A stretch of DNA of 23,102 nt from AC-32 sp035624425 (GCA_035624425.1 DASPRN010000066.1:1-23102); one strand, 5' to 3'; shown: positions 14,725-21,794, counted from the stretch's first letter. Notes: generated from the sequence alone by a model not told the origin. Numbers and translations: made by a program.

Positions 14725-14755
14725 GCGGCAATTCCCTGAGACGAGGGATCGCCGC
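14725..14755 (+). terminator. Hairpin after the ABC exporter operon
   Basis: GCGGC (14725-14729) pairs with GCCGC (14751-14755) and TCCCT (14733-14737) pairs with AGGGA (14744-14748) around a six-base loop, with a small internal loop. It begins 17 bases after the stop codon. No T-run follows, as is common in GC-rich actinobacteria. Confidence 0.5.
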
Positions 14756-14775
14756 GCCTCCGGGCTGTCCCGATC

Positions 14776-15456
14776 GTGGGGGCGGTGTCCCGCGCTCGTC
14801 TCGCCCAGCTTGCGGGGGCCCTCGCCGCGGCCCTCGCCTGCGCCGTCCTGGCGCCCTCCGCCCTCGCCTGCCCGGGCGGCTACTCCTACGCGGGGCTCTA
14901 CGCGCTCAGGTCGGCCGCCGGGATCGGCGCCTCGCTGAGCATGCTCGACGCCCCGAACGTCGCAGGCGGCCACGTCGCCGCGTGGGTCGGCGTCGGCGGC
15001 CCGGGGCTTGGCCCTCACGGAACGGACGAGTGGCTCCAGGTCGGGCTCGCGTCCTTCGACTCGCCCGCCGGCCGCCTCTACTACGAGCTCGCGTTGCCCG
15101 GCCAGGAGCCGAAGTACGTCGAGCTCGCATCCGGGATCGAGCCCGGCCGGATCATGCGTGTCGCCGTCATGGAGCTGCCCCTGTCGCACAACGAGTGGAT
15201 CGTGATCACGCCGACCGGAATCGCGGGCCCGTTCCACCTGCCGCACAGCCACGCGGCGTGGGCGCCGATCGCCACCGCCGAGAGCTGGGCGCGAGGCGGC
15301 TCCTACTGCAACGTGTACGCGTACCGGTTCGGGGACGTCGAGCTCGCGCACGCCGGCGGCTCGTGGACCCGGCTGCGGCACTCGGAGAAGCTGCAAGATC
15401 CCGGGTGGCGCGTGCACCGGCTTTCGCGCTCGACGTTCAGCGCGACCGCCGCCTGA
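14776..15456 (+). CDS. Secreted protein with possible peptidase G1-like fold
   Basis: A 226-aa exported protein. The N-terminal signal peptide has Arg at 6 and 8, a hydrophobic core LAGALAAALACAVLAPSALA, and probable cleavage before Cys32. The mature part has the rhythm of a beta-sandwich: AAWVGVGG, WLQVGLASF, LYYELALPG, GIEPGRIMRVAVME, WIVITPTGI and ATAESW. In order and spacing this resembles peptidase family G1 (eqolisin), whose catalytic Gln and Glu lie in LQxG and AEW blocks; LQVGL and TAESW are candidate equivalents. I infer this by eye and it may be only a shared lectin-like fold. Two cysteines of the mature part could form a disulfide. The start could instead be GTG 14785. It is not clearly in an operon with its neighbours. 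Confidence 0.65.
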   Translation: MGAVSRARLAQLAGALAAALACAVLAPSALACPGGYSYAGLYALRSAAGIGASLSMLDAPNVAGGHVAAWVGVGGPGLGPHGTDEWLQVGLASFDSPAGRLYYELALPGQEPKYVELASGIEPGRIMRVAVMELPLSHNEWIVITPTGIAGPFHLPHSHAAWAPIATAESWARGGSYCNVYAYRFGDVELAHAGGSWTRLRHSEKLQDPGWRVHRLSRSTFSATAA

Positions 15457-15522
15457 GGCGATCGCTTGCGCTGAGGACGAAGGCGCTACGGGGTTTGCCG
15501 GGGACGCTTGCCTGACACGGGC

Positions 15523-15528
15523 TACACT
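15523..15528 (+). promoter_or_regulatory. Candidate -10 box for tRNA-Gln
   Basis: TACACT, 21 bases before the first base of the mature tRNA. The same hexamer precedes tRNA-Glu. No recognisable -35 box is seen. The rest of the 15457-15549 gap shows nothing else I recognise. Confidence 0.45.
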
Positions 15529-15549
15529 CCGAGGGCCGCAACGGCACGT

Positions 15550-15620
15550 TGCGGGGTCGTCTAACGGTAGGACGCTCGGCTCTGGACCGAGTAGTCTAGG
15601 TTCGAATCCTAGCCCCGCAG
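15550..15620 (+). tRNA. tRNA-Gln (anticodon CUG)
   Basis: The full cloverleaf can be drawn. Acceptor TGCGGGG (15550-15556) pairs with CCCCGCA (15613-15619) and the discriminator is G15620. Anticodon stem CTCGG/CCGAG encloses loop CTCTGGA with anticodon CTG. The T stem CTAGG/CCTAG encloses TTCGAAT. The CCA end is not encoded. Confidence 0.96.
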
Positions 15621-15632
15621 TCGAACGCTTTC

Positions 15633-15653
15633 GCGCCCCGGTTCCGGCGCTTT
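15633..15653 (+). terminator. Probable intrinsic terminator after tRNA-Gln
   Basis: GCGCC (15633-15637) pairs with GGCGC (15646-15650) around an eight-base loop, followed directly by TTT (15651-15653). An outer GTCGA/TCGAC pairing (15620-15624 with 15655-15659) may also form. It starts 13 bases after the tRNA. Confidence 0.45.
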
Positions 15654-15673
15654 CTCGACCCGGTGGCCACCAA

Positions 15674-15725
15674 CCTCCTCCCCACCGCGAGCCTACTGAG
15701 GAAACCCGCACGCGTGTGAAACGCG
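15674..15725 (+). repeat. Intergenic 52-bp element, copy C
   Basis: Third copy of the element starting CCTCCTCCCC, located between tRNA-Gln and tRNA-Glu. The A and C copies share GCGAGCCTA, while B and C share AGGAAAC. ACCGTGACGA follows at 15737-15746, as it does after copy B. Confidence 0.75.
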
Positions 15726-15806
15726 AGTGTGGAGAAACCGTGACGACCCGTCCACGGAGGCGTGGCCGGCAGCGTTTCGGCGGGGCGAAAGCTCGCTATT
15801 CGCCGC

Positions 15807-15812
15807 TACACT
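15807..15812 (+). promoter_or_regulatory. Candidate -10 box for tRNA-Glu
   Basis: TACACT, 11 bases before the mature tRNA 5' end, the same hexamer as for tRNA-Gln. The 5' leader would be only a few bases long. Confidence 0.45.
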
Positions 15813-15823
15813 TGCCCCTGCCG

Positions 15824-15896
15824 GGCGCATTCGTCTAGTGGCCTAGGACACCGCCCTCTCACGGCGGCGGCACGGGTTCGAATCCCGTATGCGCCT
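15824..15896 (+). tRNA. tRNA-Glu (anticodon CUC)
   Basis: Acceptor GGCGCAT (15824-15830) pairs with ATGCGCC (15889-15895). Anticodon stem CCGCC/GGCGG encloses loop CTCTCAC with anticodon CTC. The T stem ACGGG/CCCGT encloses TTCGAAT. The CCA end is not encoded. It converges on the tRNA-Gly gene 24 bp away. Confidence 0.95.
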
Positions 15897-15920
15897 CTCG
15901 TTCACGCCCTCGCGCAGGCA

Positions 15921-15993
15921 AGCGGACGACGGGGATCGAACCCGCGACCCTCAGCTTGGGAAGCTGATGCTCTACCAACTGAGCTACGTCCGC
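15921..15993 (-). tRNA. tRNA-Gly (anticodon CCC)
   Basis: On the minus strand, acceptor GCGGACG (15993-15987) pairs with CGTCCGC (15928-15922), with discriminator U at 15921 as usual for glycine tRNAs. Anticodon stem TCAGC/GCTGA encloses loop TTCCCAA with anticodon CCC. The T stem GCGGG/CCCGT encloses TTCGATC, including one G-U pair. The CCA end is not encoded. Confidence 0.95.
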
Positions 15994-16003
15994 GTCGCGC
16001 TCG

Positions 16004-16009
16004 ATTCTA
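16004..16009 (-). promoter_or_regulatory. Candidate -10 box for tRNA-Gly
   Basis: TAGAAT on the minus strand, ten bases before the mature tRNA 5' end. No clear -35 box is seen. Confidence 0.4.
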
Positions 16010-16063
16010 GCCGAGTCCGAACTGCGACTTTCGCTCCCGCCGCGGCGCAGGCACCCTCGGAGG

Positions 16064-16572
16064 ATGCGGCGCCCGGCGATCGTCCTCTTCCTCTTCCTCG
16101 CCTGCTGCACGGCCGCCTGCAGCCTCCGGCGGCAGGTCACGCTCCCCTCGCCCTACTGCCGCCGCGGCAACCCGCTCGCCGGCGTCTACCACCCGCAGCG
16201 CCTGAACGTGAAGAGCGGCTGCCGCGTCGCGGTCGGCATCGTCGACAAGGTGAAGTTCGAGGCCTTCGACGGCGACGTCCACGTCGACCTGCGGCCGGAC
16301 CCGCCCTACGAGCACCTGCTCGCACACGCCGGCCAGAGCCTCGTCGTCGAGATCATCCCGCAGGACCGCTCCCGCGTCGCCGTCCCCGCCGAGGGCGCGC
16401 GAATCGAGGTGGCCGGCCCCTGGGTCGAGGACTCGAAGCACGGCTGGAACGAGATCACCCGGCCTGGTGGGTCAGCGCCGGCACGATCGAGCCCGCGAGC
16501 GCCGAGGAGCTCCGCCGCGTCCAGCTCTTGCTCCAAGGCGTCGAAGGGGCGGCCGAAGAAGACGACGGCTGA
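16064..16572 (+). CDS. Putative lipoprotein, probable 1-nt frameshift near 16456
   Basis: An exported protein of unknown function. The N-terminus is MRRPAIVLFLFLACCTAAC, a signal peptide with cysteines that could be lipidated, though the -3 residue is not ideal for a lipobox. The mature domain reads as small beta structure: RLNVKSGCRVAVGIVDKV, DGDVHVDLRPDPPY, QSLVVEIIPQD and AGPWVEDSKHGWNEI. At that point the frame turns to TRPGGSAPARSSPRAP and similar low-complexity sequence. Moving to the -1 frame after ATC (16454-16456) gives HPAWWVSAGTIEPASAEEL and a stop at 16570-16572, a more protein-like end after HGWNEI. The restored product is 169 aa. One C is probably missing. GGAGG touches the ATG directly, an unusually short spacing. 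The fold may be OB-like, but this is a guess. Confidence 0.68.
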
Positions 16573-16574
16573 GC

Positions 16575-16602
16575 CATAATCAACCCAGCGACCAAAAGGG
16601 GA
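16575..16602 (+). promoter_or_regulatory. Candidate promoter and ribosome-binding site of the aldolase gene
   Basis: CATAAT (16575-16580) is a -10-like box right after the preceding stop codon. AAGGGGA (16596-16602) is a Shine-Dalgarno sequence four bases before ATG 16607, so this gene is leadered. Confidence 0.5.
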
Positions 16603-16606
16603 AGCC

Positions 16607-17626
16607 ATGGGAGCAGAACTCCACGAGACCGCGAGAGCGCTCGTCGCCGAGGGCAAGGGCATCCTCGCCGCCGACGAGAGCACCGGCACGATCAAGAAGC
16701 GCTTCGATGCGATCGACCTCGAGTCGACCGAGGACACCCGCCGCGCCTACCGCGAGCTGTTGTTCACGACTCCGGGCGTCGAGGAGTACATCAGCGGCGT
16801 GATCCTCTACGACGAGACGATCCGGCAGAGCGCCTCGGACGGCACACCGTTCCCGAAGCTGCTGGCCGGCCGCGGGATCATCCCCGGGATCAAGGTCGAC
16901 GTGGGCGCCAAGCCGCTCGCGCTCGCCGAGGGCGAGACGATCACCGAAGGGCTCGACGGGCTCCGCGAGCGGTTCGCGGAGTACTACGAGCTCGGCGCGC
17001 GCTTCAGCAAGTGGCGCGCCACCTACTCGATCGACGCCGAGCGGCCCAGCGAGTACTGCGTCTGGACGAACGCCCACGCGCTCGCCCGCTACGCCACGCT
17101 CTCGCAGGAGGCAGGGATCGTCCCGATCGTCGAGCCCGAGGTGCTGATGGACGGCGACCACTCCATCGAGCAGGCCGCGAAGGCGACCGGCCGCGCCCAG
17201 CAGGCGCTGTTCACCGAGCTGCACGACCAGCGGATCGACCTCTACGGGACGCTGCTGAAGCCGAACATGGTCCTGAGCGGGTACGAGGCGAGCGGCCGTG
17301 CCGGCATCGACGAGGTCGCCGAGGCGACCCTCGACGTCCTCAGCCGCCACGTGCCGGCGGCGGTGCCGGGGATCGTCTTCCTCTCCGGCGGCCAGACCGA
17401 CGAGGACGCGACCGCCCACCTGAACGCGATGAACGCCCGCGGGCCGCACCCGTGGGAGCTGTCGTTCTCGTACGGCCGCGCGCTGCAGGCGCCGGCGATC
17501 AAGGCCTGGGGCGGCGACCCCGCCAACGTCGAGGAGGCGCAGAAGGCCTTCTACCGCCGGGCCAAGTTCAACAGCGCCGCGCGCACCGGCTCGTACGCGC
17601 CGGAGATGGAGACCGCCGCGGTCTAG
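16607..17626 (+). CDS. Fructose-bisphosphate aldolase, class I
   Basis: Reversibly cleaves fructose 1,6-bisphosphate to dihydroxyacetone phosphate and glyceraldehyde 3-phosphate by a Schiff-base mechanism (EC 4.1.2.13). The 339 aa align with the long, eukaryote-like class I type. ILAADESTGTIKKR is at residues 19-32, FSKWRA includes Lys135, IVEPEV includes Glu177, and the Schiff-base lysine is Lys218 in YGTLLKPNMV. FLSGGQTDEDATAHLNAMN follows. A good ribosome-binding site supports the ATG. The stop overlaps the convergent gene's stop as CTAG. Together with glpX nearby it covers adjacent glycolysis/gluconeogenesis steps. Confidence 0.96.
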   Translation: MGAELHETARALVAEGKGILAADESTGTIKKRFDAIDLESTEDTRRAYRELLFTTPGVEEYISGVILYDETIRQSASDGTPFPKLLAGRGIIPGIKVDVGAKPLALAEGETITEGLDGLRERFAEYYELGARFSKWRATYSIDAERPSEYCVWTNAHALARYATLSQEAGIVPIVEPEVLMDGDHSIEQAAKATGRAQQALFTELHDQRIDLYGTLLKPNMVLSGYEASGRAGIDEVAEATLDVLSRHVPAAVPGIVFLSGGQTDEDATAHLNAMNARGPHPWELSFSYGRALQAPAIKAWGGDPANVEEAQKAFYRRAKFNSAARTGSYAPEMETAAV

Positions 17627-18054
17627 CGGAGAAGCTTGCCGCTGGGGCGCACGAGCAGCCAGCGGCCGCCGAACTCGACGGCGTTCTGGCAGCGGATGAC
17701 TCCGGGGCCCGTGTCGCCGACGTAGTAGTAGAGCGGCCGGCCCGCGTAGGTGACCTGCCGGCGTCCGTTCCTTCGCTTCACCGTCCCGAGCAGCGACGCC
17801 TTCAGGCCCTTGCCGACTCGCAGCGTCCCCTTCCGGGCGAAGTACGGCGGCCAGCGCGTGGAGCACTCGCCGTAGCAGGCGCTGCGCTTGTGGTCACGCG
17901 TGAACGCGTAGAGGACGTAGCCGCGCCCGTCGAAGACCGCCCTCCCGTAGCTCGAAGAACGGGCTGTGAGAACGGACCTAGAACTGGCAATCGCAGCCGA
18001 CGCGATGATCGTCCCGAGAAGCACTGCGAGCATGAGCAGGCGAGCGAGCCTCAT
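17623..18054 (-). CDS. Secreted COG4315-type protein with Yx[FWY]xxD motifs
   Basis: A 143-aa exported protein. The signal peptide is MRLARLLMLAVLLGTIIASAAIA. The mature domain carries two copies of the Y-x-[FWY]-x-x-D motif that defines COG4315: YAFTRD (49-54) and YYYVGD (109-114). Each sits in the usual context, LYAFTRDHKRSACYGEC with a CxxxC pair, and AGRPLYYYVGDTGPG. The end reads FGGRWLLVRPSG. The family is found widely in bacterial envelopes and its molecular function is unknown. Unlike many members it has no lipobox. ATG 18054 is preceded by a strong GGAGGG site. It sits downstream of glpX in the same direction, separated by a strong hairpin, and converges on the aldolase gene. Confidence 0.85.
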   Translation of the reverse strand: MRLARLLMLAVLLGTIIASAAIASSRSVLTARSSSYGRAVFDGRGYVLYAFTRDHKRSACYGECSTRWPPYFARKGTLRVGKGLKASLLGTVKRRNGRRQVTYAGRPLYYYVGDTGPGVIRCQNAVEFGGRWLLVRPSGKLLR

Positions 18055-18110
18055 CGCCCTCCAGTCGAACGAGCGTCGCTCTCGTTACACCACAACGACC
18101 GGCCGCCGGA

Positions 18111-18127
18111 GCCGGGCTTCGCCCGGC
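18111..18127. other. Short GC-rich hairpin in the glpX-COG4315 gap
   Basis: GCCGGG (18111-18116) pairs with CCCGGC (18122-18127) around a five-base loop. It lies in the 196-bp gap upstream of the COG4315-type gene. It could be an attenuator-like or stabilising stem. Apart from this and the glpX terminator I see nothing else in the gap. Confidence 0.3.
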
Positions 18128-18222
18128 GGGAGGCTCCCTGACACAGAAACGGCTGCCCACTCGGTCCCAGGCGCCGGGTCCTGAAGCGCCGGAGTCCCCC
18201 GAACGCCGGCAAGGAGGGGGCT

Positions 18223-18249
18223 CGTGGGGGAACCAGGGGTTCCCCCACG
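18223..18249 (-). terminator. Strong hairpin terminator of glpX
   Basis: A perfect 12-bp stem, CGTGGGGGAACC (18223-18234) with GGTTCCCCCACG (18238-18249), and a three-base loop. It begins one base after the glpX stop codon on the minus strand. No U-tract follows on the transcribed side, so termination would rely on the stem alone or on Rho. Confidence 0.7.
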
Positions 18250-18250
18250 G

Positions 18251-19195
18251 TCAAGGCCGGTATTCGCGGCCCGAGAAGCGCTCGAGCTTGTCGAAGGCGT
18301 GCGTGGCCTCGATCCGGCGCACGGTCCCTGAGCGCGAGCGCATCACGATCGAGTCGGTGACGGCCCCCTCCGGCGTGTAACGCACCCCCCGCAGCAGCGC
18401 GCCGGTCGTGACCCCGGTGGCCGCGACGAAGACGTCGTCGCCGGAGACCAGGTCGTCTGTCGTGAGCACGCGGTCGGGGTCGAGCCCGGCGTCGACGATC
18501 TGCTGCCGCTCGTCGTCGTCGCGCGGCCAGAGCTTCCCCAGCACCCCGCCGCCGACGCATTTGAGGGCGGCAGCCGCGATCACGCCCTCGGGCGTGCCGC
18601 CGATCCCCATCAGCATGTCAACCCCGGTCGACGGCTGCGCAGCCGCGATCGCGGGCGCCACGTCGCCGTCGGGGATCAGGAGCACCTTCGCGCCGACCTC
18701 GCGCAGCGCTTCGACGAGCCCCTCGTGGCGGTCGCGCTCGAGCACGACCACCGAGACCTCGCTCGGCTTCTTCCCCTTCGCCCGCGCAACGCGCTCGACG
18801 TTCTCGCGCGGCGGCGCCTCGATGTCGACGGCCTCGATCGACTCGGGCCCGCACGCGATCTTGTCCATGTAGACCGCGGCCGCCGGGAAGAACATCGTCC
18901 CGCGCTCGGCGACCGCGATCACCGCGATCGCATTCGGCTGGCCCTTGGCGGTCAGACGCGTGCCCTCGAGTGGGTCGACGGCGACGTCCACCTCCGGGCC
19001 GGTTCCCTCGCCGACCTCCTCGCCGTTGAAGAGCATCGGCGCTTCGTCCTTCTCGCCCTCGCCGATGACGACGACGCCGGCCATCGAGACGGTGCCGAGC
19101 ATCGCGCGCATCCCGTCGACCGCGGCCTGGTCGGCTCCCTCCTTGTCGCCGCGGCCGATCCAGCGGCCGGCGCCCATCGCCGCCGCCTCGGTCAC
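18251..19195 (-). CDS. glpX: Fructose-1,6-bisphosphatase class II (glpX)
   Basis: Dephosphorylates fructose 1,6-bisphosphate to fructose 6-phosphate in gluconeogenesis (EC 3.1.3.11). From GTG 19195 the protein has 314 aa. It contains GRGDKEGADQAAVDGMR, IGEGEKDEAPMLFNGEEVG, the metal/phosphate motif DVAVDPLEGT, IGGTPEGVIAAAALKC and ATGVTTGALLRGV. The GTG begins at VTEAAA, but family members usually have a preceding helix NLALELVRVTEAAA. That helix is encoded here, in frame, between the argS stop and this GTG, and no ATG, GTG or TTG precedes it. The true start may therefore be CTG 19243, which has AGGA seven bases upstream and would give 330 aa. It follows argS closely. Confidence 0.93.
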   Translation of the reverse strand: MTEAAAMGAGRWIGRGDKEGADQAAVDGMRAMLGTVSMAGVVVIGEGEKDEAPMLFNGEEVGEGTGPEVDVAVDPLEGTRLTAKGQPNAIAVIAVAERGTMFFPAAAVYMDKIACGPESIEAVDIEAPPRENVERVARAKGKKPSEVSVVVLERDRHEGLVEALREVGAKVLLIPDGDVAPAIAAAQPSTGVDMLMGIGGTPEGVIAAAALKCVGGGVLGKLWPRDDDERQQIVDAGLDPDRVLTTDDLVSGDDVFVAATGVTTGALLRGVRYTPEGAVTDSIVMRSRSGTVRRIEATHAFDKLERFSGREYRP

Positions 19196-19252
19196 TCGGA
19201 CGAGCTCGAGCGCCAGGTTCCGGTCAGGCAGGTTGCCGTCCAGGCGGCGATC

Positions 19253-20776
19253 CTACATCCGGTCCGGGGCTTCCACACCGACGAGATCGAGGCAGCGGGC
19301 GATGACCGACTGCGTCGCCCGGCAGAGGCCGAGCCGGAAGGCCTGCGCGTCGCTCTCGAGCACGCGGTGGCGGTGGTAGAAGCGGTGGAAGTCGTCGGCG
19401 ACGCGGATCGCGTAGTTCGGGACGCCCTGCGGGCCACGCCGCTCGGCTGCCTCGGCCGCGATCCCCGGAAACTCGGCGAGCCGCTTGACCAGGTCGCGCT
19501 CCTCGGGCTCGAGCGTCCCTCCTTGTAACACTGTGTTACTTGGAGCTCCGGCAGCGTTTCGGAGGATGCCGGCGATCCTGGCGTGGGCGTACTGGACGTA
19601 GTAGACCGGGTTCTTCTCGCTGCGCTCGGCAGCCAGGTCGACGTCGATCTCGATCGTCTGGTCGGGGCCGCGGTTGGCGAGGTACCAGCGCGCGGCATCG
19701 ACGCCGACCTCGTCGATGAAGTCGTCGAGGAAGACCACGTCGCCGCGCCGCTTCGACATCTTCGCCTGCTGCCCGCCGCTCGTCAGGTGGACGAGCTGGT
19801 AGATCAGCACCTCGATGCGGTCGGGGTCGTAGCCGAGCATCCGGGCGATCGCCGCGTACCACTTGCGCGTCCCGTGGTGGTCGGCGCCGAGCACGTAGAG
19901 CGCACGGTCGAAGCCGCGCTCGAGCTTGTCGACGAGGTAGACCACATCGGCCGCGCGGTACGTCGGCGCCCCGCCCTGCTCCGGCGAGCGGACCAGCACG
20001 CGGTCCTCATCGTCGCCGTACGCGGACGAGCGCGCCCAGAGGGCACCGTCGCGCTCGTAGGTGTCGAGCCTCGGCAGGAACTCGGGCAGCCGCGTCTCCA
20101 GCTCGCTCTGGAGCGCCCAGGAGTCGAAGTGGATCCGGAAGCGCTCGAGCGTCGCCTCGATCTGCGCCAGCATCGCGGCAACCGGATCACCCTCCTCGCG
20201 GGCCAGCTCCGCGACGTACTTGCCGCGGTAGCCGTCCTCCGGAGGCTCCTCCCCACGCCGGACCGCGTCGACCGACGCGCGGAAACGCTCGACCTGGGCG
20301 CCGGAGTCGTTGTAGTAGTACTCGCGCTCGACCTCGTGACCTGCAAAGGCGAGCAGGCGCGCGACGGAATCGCCGATCGCCCCGTTGCGCGCCGACGCGA
20401 CCGTGAGCGGGCCGGTCGGGTTGGCGGACACCATCTCGACCTGCACCCGCTCCCGCGATTCCGCCCGGCCGGCGCCGAACCCCGCGCCGGCCGCGAGGAC
20501 CTCGCCGAGCGCCTCGCCGAACCAGGACGGAGCAAGCCAGAGGTTGACGAAGCCCGGGCCTGCGACCTCGGCGCGCTCGACGTCGTCCAGGCCGGCCGCC
20601 GCGGCTGCGAGCTCCTCGGCCAGCTCGCGCGGCGCCTGCCGGCGCGCGGGCGCGAGCTTCAGCGCGACGTTCGTCGCGTAATCGCCGTGCGCCGGATCGC
20701 TCGGCCGCTCCAGCTCGACCGGCGCACCCGCGAGCTCCGACAGCCTCGCCTCGAGGCGTCCGAGAGAGTCAGGCAA
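19253..20776 (-). CDS. argS: Arginyl-tRNA synthetase (argS), HIGH signature absent
   Basis: A class I synthetase for tRNA-Arg, 507 aa and compact for the family (commonly 550-590). The N-terminal additional domain has AHGDYATNVALKLA and GPGFVNLWL. The catalytic entry reads VSANPTGPLTVASARNGAIGD (around 117-136), where most bacterial ArgRS have PLHVGHGR; neither HIGH histidine is present. The rest looks normal: YYYNDSGAQ, GADHHGTRKW, a clear KMSK at 339-342, and the C-terminal helical anticodon domain with NPVYYVQYAHARI. The start is TTG 20776, overlapping the end of the upstream channel gene by eight bases. The frame is intact, so the gene is not decayed. Confidence 0.94.
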   Translation of the reverse strand: MPDSLGRLEARLSELAGAPVELERPSDPAHGDYATNVALKLAPARRQAPRELAEELAAAAAGLDDVERAEVAGPGFVNLWLAPSWFGEALGEVLAAGAGFGAGRAESRERVQVEMVSANPTGPLTVASARNGAIGDSVARLLAFAGHEVEREYYYNDSGAQVERFRASVDAVRRGEEPPEDGYRGKYVAELAREEGDPVAAMLAQIEATLERFRIHFDSWALQSELETRLPEFLPRLDTYERDGALWARSSAYGDDEDRVLVRSPEQGGAPTYRAADVVYLVDKLERGFDRALYVLGADHHGTRKWYAAIARMLGYDPDRIEVLIYQLVHLTSGGQQAKMSKRRGDVVFLDDFIDEVGVDAARWYLANRGPDQTIEIDVDLAAERSEKNPVYYVQYAHARIAGILRNAAGAPSNTVLQGGTLEPEERDLVKRLAEFPGIAAEAAERRGPQGVPNYAIRVADDFHRFYHRHRVLESDAQAFRLGLCRATQSVIARCLDLVGVEAPDRM

Positions 20777-21788
20777 GGGCTTCCGAGGGGGCGAACAGCT
20801 CCTCGAGGCGGCGCAGCTCCTCGGGCGTCCCCGCGGCGATCATCACATCGCCGACCTCGAGCATCGCGTCCGGCTCGGGCGTGGTGTCGAAGGTGTCGTC
20901 GCCCTTGCGCAGGGCGACGATCATCGCCCCCGTCTGCTCTCGTATGCGCAGCTGGCGGATCGTCTTGCCGGCCTCGCGGCACGAGTCCTTGACCTCGATC
21001 TCCTCGAACAGCAGCTCTGGGCCGCCGCTCGTCGAGACGATGTCGAGGAACGCGGCCACCTGCGGACGCAGCACGAGCTTCGCCATCTCCTTGCCCGCGG
21101 TCGAGTACGGCTGAACGACCCGGTCGGCCCCGGCCAGGCGCAGCTTCTTCGCCGCGTCCTCGTCCGAGGCGCGCGCGACGATCAGCAGGTCGGGCCGCGC
21201 GTTGCGCGCCGAGAGCGTGATGTAGAGGTTGTCCGCGTCCGAGTCGGACGAGGCCACCAGCCCGGTTGCCCGCTCGATCCCCGCCGCCTGCAGGTCACCG
21301 TCCTCGGTGCCGCTTCCCTCGATGTAGAGCACGTTCCGCTCGCGTGCCGCCTCGAGCGCGTCGGGGCTGAAGTCGAGCACGACGAAGCGCACGCCCTCCT
21401 CGAGGAACTCGGCGGCGATGCGGCGGCCGACCCGGCCGTAGCCGCAGATGATGTAGTGGTCGCTCAGCTGTTCGATCGTGCGCTTCCTCTTCCGCTCGGC
21501 AAACGCGCCCGTGAAGACGCCCCGCGCGACCCCCTCGACGAGGACGGTCGCGATGTAGGCAAAGATAGTCAGCCCGGCGAGCACGAGCACGATCGAGACC
21601 AACCGCGCCGAGTCGTTGTCGGGCACCGTGTCGAGCCCCGCGAGGGAGATCGTGACGACCGTCCGGTAGCCCGACTGCATCCACGACTCGTCGAGCGACT
21701 CGTGGAAAGCGATCGTCCCACCGACCAGGACGGCGAGCAGCGCCGCAACGGCGTACGCCACCCGGCGCGCGCTGAGCGACTCGATCAC
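20769..21788 (-). CDS. TrkA-N (RCK) ion-channel protein, atypical filter
   Basis: A 339-aa two-helix channel fused to a cytoplasmic RCK module. The first membrane segment is about residues 10-28, the pore loop 36-56 and the second segment 62-86. The RCK Rossmann domain starts HYIICGYGRVGRRIA (110s-120s), and a TrkA-C domain (FEEIEVKDSC, GAMIVALRKGD) ends the protein. The architecture is that of prokaryotic K+ channels such as MthK. Where the filter TVGYGD is expected, this protein reads SLAGLD (48-53) before TVP, so ion selectivity is uncertain. The GTG start at 21788 is the most natural, seven bases after a GATACT -10-like box; the open frame runs further upstream as antisense. It is divergent from the DUF3467 gene. 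Confidence 0.88.
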   Translation of the reverse strand: MIESLSARRVAYAVAALLAVLVGGTIAFHESLDESWMQSGYRTVVTISLAGLDTVPDNDSARLVSIVLVLAGLTIFAYIATVLVEGVARGVFTGAFAERKRKRTIEQLSDHYIICGYGRVGRRIAAEFLEEGVRFVVLDFSPDALEAARERNVLYIEGSGTEDGDLQAAGIERATGLVASSDSDADNLYITLSARNARPDLLIVARASDEDAAKKLRLAGADRVVQPYSTAGKEMAKLVLRPQVAAFLDIVSTSGGPELLFEEIEVKDSCREAGKTIRQLRIREQTGAMIVALRKGDDTFDTTPEPDAMLEVGDVMIAAGTPEELRRLEELFAPSEALA

Positions 21789-21794
21789 AGCCCG

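Noticed and set aside
15550..15993. tRNA cluster as a mobile-element integration site
   Set aside because: No integrase gene, no direct repeat of a tRNA 3' end and no foreign-looking genes are nearby.
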